Translations under genes and position numbers: made by a program
Notes under the pieces: generated by a model
Told to the model about the DNA's origin: nothing
Databases searched by the model: none
What the model saw: only the letters and a program-made list of their open reading frames with translations
Shown here: piece by piece, positions 4,391-6,523 of the stretch
Position numbering within the stretch: the first letter of the stretch is position 1
Layout: each line of letters begins with the position of its first letter
Source of the DNA: UBA1181 sp963654355
GTDB taxonomy: Bacteria; Bacteroidota; Bacteroidia; Bacteroidales; Paludibacteraceae
Reading direction: 5' to 3'
Assembly: GCA_963654355.1 (NCBI GenBank)
Contig: CAVKBM010000096.1
Location: forward strand, 1-6,523
DNA length: 6,523 nucleotides

Positions 4391-6076
4391 ATGGCGCCTA
4401 AAAAAGAAAAAAATCAAAAACCATTAGAACAAGTGTTGATGGACTCTTGCAATAAGCTCCGTTCCAACATGAGCGGAATCAACTACATGTATTTTGTCAT
4501 GGGCTTAGTGTTCTTAAAGTTTGCTTCGCTAAAATTTGAAAAGCGTAGAGATGAATTATTGAATTCTGAAGATTCGTTTGCTGTAGATATACCTTCTTTT
4601 TATACCGAAAAGAATGTGTTTTTTATACCTAAAAATTCTAGATGGTCATTCATTAAAGACAATTCAAAAAAAGACAAAACAATTGTTGAAGTTGTTGAAT
4701 CTGGCTGCGTGGTAAAAAAAGAGATGTCGTTAGGCATGTTAATTGATAATGCGTTAGATGAATTAGAAAAAAGCAATAATGATTTAAAAGGAGCATTACC
4801 GATTGGAACATATAGTAAAGCCTCTATTCCTATGTCGAATTTTTCTTCGTTAATTTCTGAAATAGATAAAATTCATGAAGACAAAGAGCATCCAATGAAT
4901 GATTTAATTGGAAACACCTATCAACATATGTTAATGGCTTTTTCAAAAAACACAGCGAGTGAAAAGGGTGAGTTTTTCACGCCTGCTAATATCGTCAATC
5001 TAATCGATGTACTGATAGAGCCATATAAAGGCAAGGTCTATGATCCTGCCTGCGGAACTGGAGGGATGTTTGTCCAATCATATAAATTTGTTGAGAGAAA
5101 TAAAGGTGACATAAAAAACATTTCTGTCTATGGCCAAGAATCAAATCCAGATACATGGAAACTTGCCAAAATGAACCTTGGAATTCGTGGTATTCCTGCA
5201 AAATTAGGGAAAACCAATGCCGATACATTTAGCAATGACCAACATAAAGACGAGAAATTTGATTATATTATGGCCAATCCTCCATTTAATCTCCCAGATT
5301 GGAGAAGCGAAAAAGAATTAGTAAATGACGCACGCTGGGCTGGGTATGGTTTACCACCTGTTTCAAATGCCAACTATGCTTGGATCCTTCATATGCTTTC
5401 TAAATTATCATTTAATGGCGTTGCTGGTTTTCTACTTGCCAATGGTGCTTTGAATGATTCAGAAAAAAACAATTTAGAAATCAGAAAGAACCTTTTAAAG
5501 AATGGCAAAATTGAGGCGATAATAATTCTTCCACGAGAAATGTTCTTCTATCCTAATATATCAGTTACTTTATGGATTATTGATAATAATAAAAAAGAAA
5601 AAACCATCGAATCTCTTGGAGTAAAAAGGAGACTAAGAGATAGAAGTAACGACGTTTTAATGATGGATTTACGTACAAAAGGAACTAAAACAAATTTAGG
5701 AAACGTAGAATTAGATGAAGAAACGGTAAGTATGGTTAAAGAAATTTTTAATTCTTGGCAATCGCCTGATTGGAAAACTCTTTATAAGGATATTCCTGAG
5801 TTATGTCAGTCCGTTACTATTAAAGAAATTAAAAATGGAGTAACCGATAAAAAGCAAAAAGAAAACGGAACAAATATTGACCTCAAGGAAAATGAGTCTT
5901 TATGGTCGCTTGTTCCGTCAAACTATATCGAATTTATTGATCATGATTTGGAGATCGACTTCCCGAAGGAAATGGCTCGCATCCAACGGGAAATGAAAGA
6001 ATTACTGAAAGAGGAAAAGGCTTCTCAAAAGCAATTAGAAGACGCCTTTAGGGGTATCGGATATGGCATTGAGTAA
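4391..6076 (+). CDS. hsdM: Type I restriction-modification methyltransferase subunit HsdM
   Basis: HsdM transfers a methyl group from S-adenosylmethionine to the N6 of adenine, in a complex with the specificity subunit HsdS. The 561-residue protein is full length for the family. The N-terminal helical HsdM_N-type domain (about 10-150, with NYMYFVMGLVFLKF at 31-44) is followed by the N6 methyltransferase domain. That domain contains GEFFTPANIV (193-202), the AdoMet-binding motif DPACGTGGM (218-226) and the catalytic NPPFN (296-300). The C-terminal stretch (about 524-556) is charged and likely helical, as expected for contact with HsdS. All key motifs are intact, so it should be active. GGAGG at 4376-4380, inside the end of the regulator gene, lies 10 bases before the ATG. 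Its 3' end overlaps hsdS. It is markedly more A+T-rich than the phage genes to the left, which suggests a separate origin. Confidence 0.96.
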   Translation: MAPKKEKNQKPLEQVLMDSCNKLRSNMSGINYMYFVMGLVFLKFASLKFEKRRDELLNSEDSFAVDIPSFYTEKNVFFIPKNSRWSFIKDNSKKDKTIVEVVESGCVVKKEMSLGMLIDNALDELEKSNNDLKGALPIGTYSKASIPMSNFSSLISEIDKIHEDKEHPMNDLIGNTYQHMLMAFSKNTASEKGEFFTPANIVNLIDVLIEPYKGKVYDPACGTGGMFVQSYKFVERNKGDIKNISVYGQESNPDTWKLAKMNLGIRGIPAKLGKTNADTFSNDQHKDEKFDYIMANPPFNLPDWRSEKELVNDARWAGYGLPPVSNANYAWILHMLSKLSFNGVAGFLLANGALNDSEKNNLEIRKNLLKNGKIEAIIILPREMFFYPNISVTLWIIDNNKKEKTIESLGVKRRLRDRSNDVLMMDLRTKGTKTNLGNVELDEETVSMVKEIFNSWQSPDWKTLYKDIPELCQSVTIKEIKNGVTDKKQKENGTNIDLKENESLWSLVPSNYIEFIDHDLEIDFPKEMARIQREMKELLKEEKASQKQLEDAFRGIGYGIE

Positions 6077-6523
6077 AGTTAGATTCGGGGATTACATTAA
6101 ACTAATCAAAGAGAAATGTGACATTTCTAATCTTACTCCTGACGATGTATCTGGCATCAATAGAGATAAAGAATTCTTTGAACCTTCAAAGCAAGTAGGT
6201 GAAGACACTTCAAATTATAAAATCGTTCCTCCAAAGTGCTTTGCTTGTAACATCATGCACGTCGGCAGGGATGTTGTTTTACCTATTGCACTAAATACTT
6301 CAGAAAAAAATAAGATCGTTAGCCCAGCTTATACAGTTTTTGAATGGACTGGCGACTCAGTGCTACTTAAAGAATTTTTGTTTATGATGTTAAAATCAAA
6401 TGAAAAGGATAGATATTTTTGGTTCCATTGTGATTCATCAATAAGAGATGGCATGAATTGGGATGCTTTCTGCGACATTGAATTAGAAGTTCCATCTATT
6501 GAGATACAAAAGAAGTATGTAGC
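6063..6523 (+). CDS. hsdS: Type I restriction-modification specificity subunit HsdS, N-terminal part (runs off right edge)
   Basis: HsdS recognises the bipartite DNA target and docks HsdM and HsdR. The visible 153 residues cover the first target recognition domain. They include the typical YKIVPPKCFACNIMHVGRD stretch (52-70), SSIRDGMNWDAF (125-136) and the end-of-domain motif EVPSIEIQKKYVA that leads into the central conserved helix. This corresponds to the Methylase_S family. The ATG lies inside the end of hsdM with a 14-base overlap, and AGGGG at 6050-6054 is 8 bases upstream, so translation is probably coupled to keep the subunits in proportion. The second recognition domain and any hsdR are beyond the window. 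The target sequence cannot be read from the protein. Confidence 0.92.
   Translation, partial: MALSKVRFGDYIKLIKEKCDISNLTPDDVSGINRDKEFFEPSKQVGEDTSNYKIVPPKCFACNIMHVGRDVVLPIALNTSEKNKIVSPAYTVFEWTGDSVLLKEFLFMMLKSNEKDRYFWFHCDSSIRDGMNWDAFCDIELEVPSIEIQKKYV

Noticed and set aside
1..6523. CRISPR array, tRNA or rRNA gene, attachment-site repeat
   Set aside because: No regularly spaced repeats with unique spacers, no cloverleaf-like sequence and no rRNA signature seen on reading both strands. Attachment sites could not be sought because the element ends are not in view.

Overview
The window looks like the junction of two modules of different origin in a bacterium, probably a member of the Bacillota. The lineage guess rests on strong AGGAGG ribosome binding sites, a U-tract terminator and the protein families present; no taxonomic marker is visible. 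The left part, to about 3.77 kb, is roughly half G+C, reads leftward and carries phage-type genes. The right part, from about 4.1 kb, is clearly A+T-rich (about one third G+C in sampled stretches), reads rightward and holds a type I restriction-modification operon cut by the window end.

Left module, in its direction of transcription (right to left): a large primase/helicase-type replication protein (archaeo-eukaryotic primase domain, PriCT-1-like linker, DUF3987-like domain), interrupted by a 500-N assembly gap at 2209-2708; a 282-bp non-coding region with a striking 19-bp inverted repeat pair; an 85-residue unknown protein; a 104-residue zinc-ribbon protein; and the N-terminal 194 residues of an HK97-fold major capsid protein running off the left edge. 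The last three genes are packed end to end (TAG directly followed by ATG, then an ATGA overlap). A primase followed directly by capsid genes, with no lytic or tail gene in view, fits a phage satellite that makes its own capsid (like capsid-forming PICIs) or a compact prophage. The window is too short to choose.

The intergenic regions carry much of the interest. The inverted repeat pair just past the primase stop codon, with TTGAC iterons flanking a partly A+T-rich spacer, resembles the origin layout of Staphylococcus pathogenicity islands and is the main candidate for something undescribed. Between it and the 85-residue gene lie two perfect palindromes, an 11-bp direct repeat and a hairpin. 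The roughly 450-bp divergent region at 3731-4181 holds a clear leftward terminator with no matching gene, plus a thrice-repeated CCTGTTTTGA-type motif.

Right module: an extended -10 promoter drives a 68-residue XRE-type regulator, then hsdM (complete, 561 residues) and hsdS (partial), tightly spaced or overlapping. HsdM and HsdS together form the methyltransferase; hsdR is not in view. The operon may be defence cargo of the phage-like element or a neighbouring chromosomal locus. No integrase or attachment site is visible to decide.
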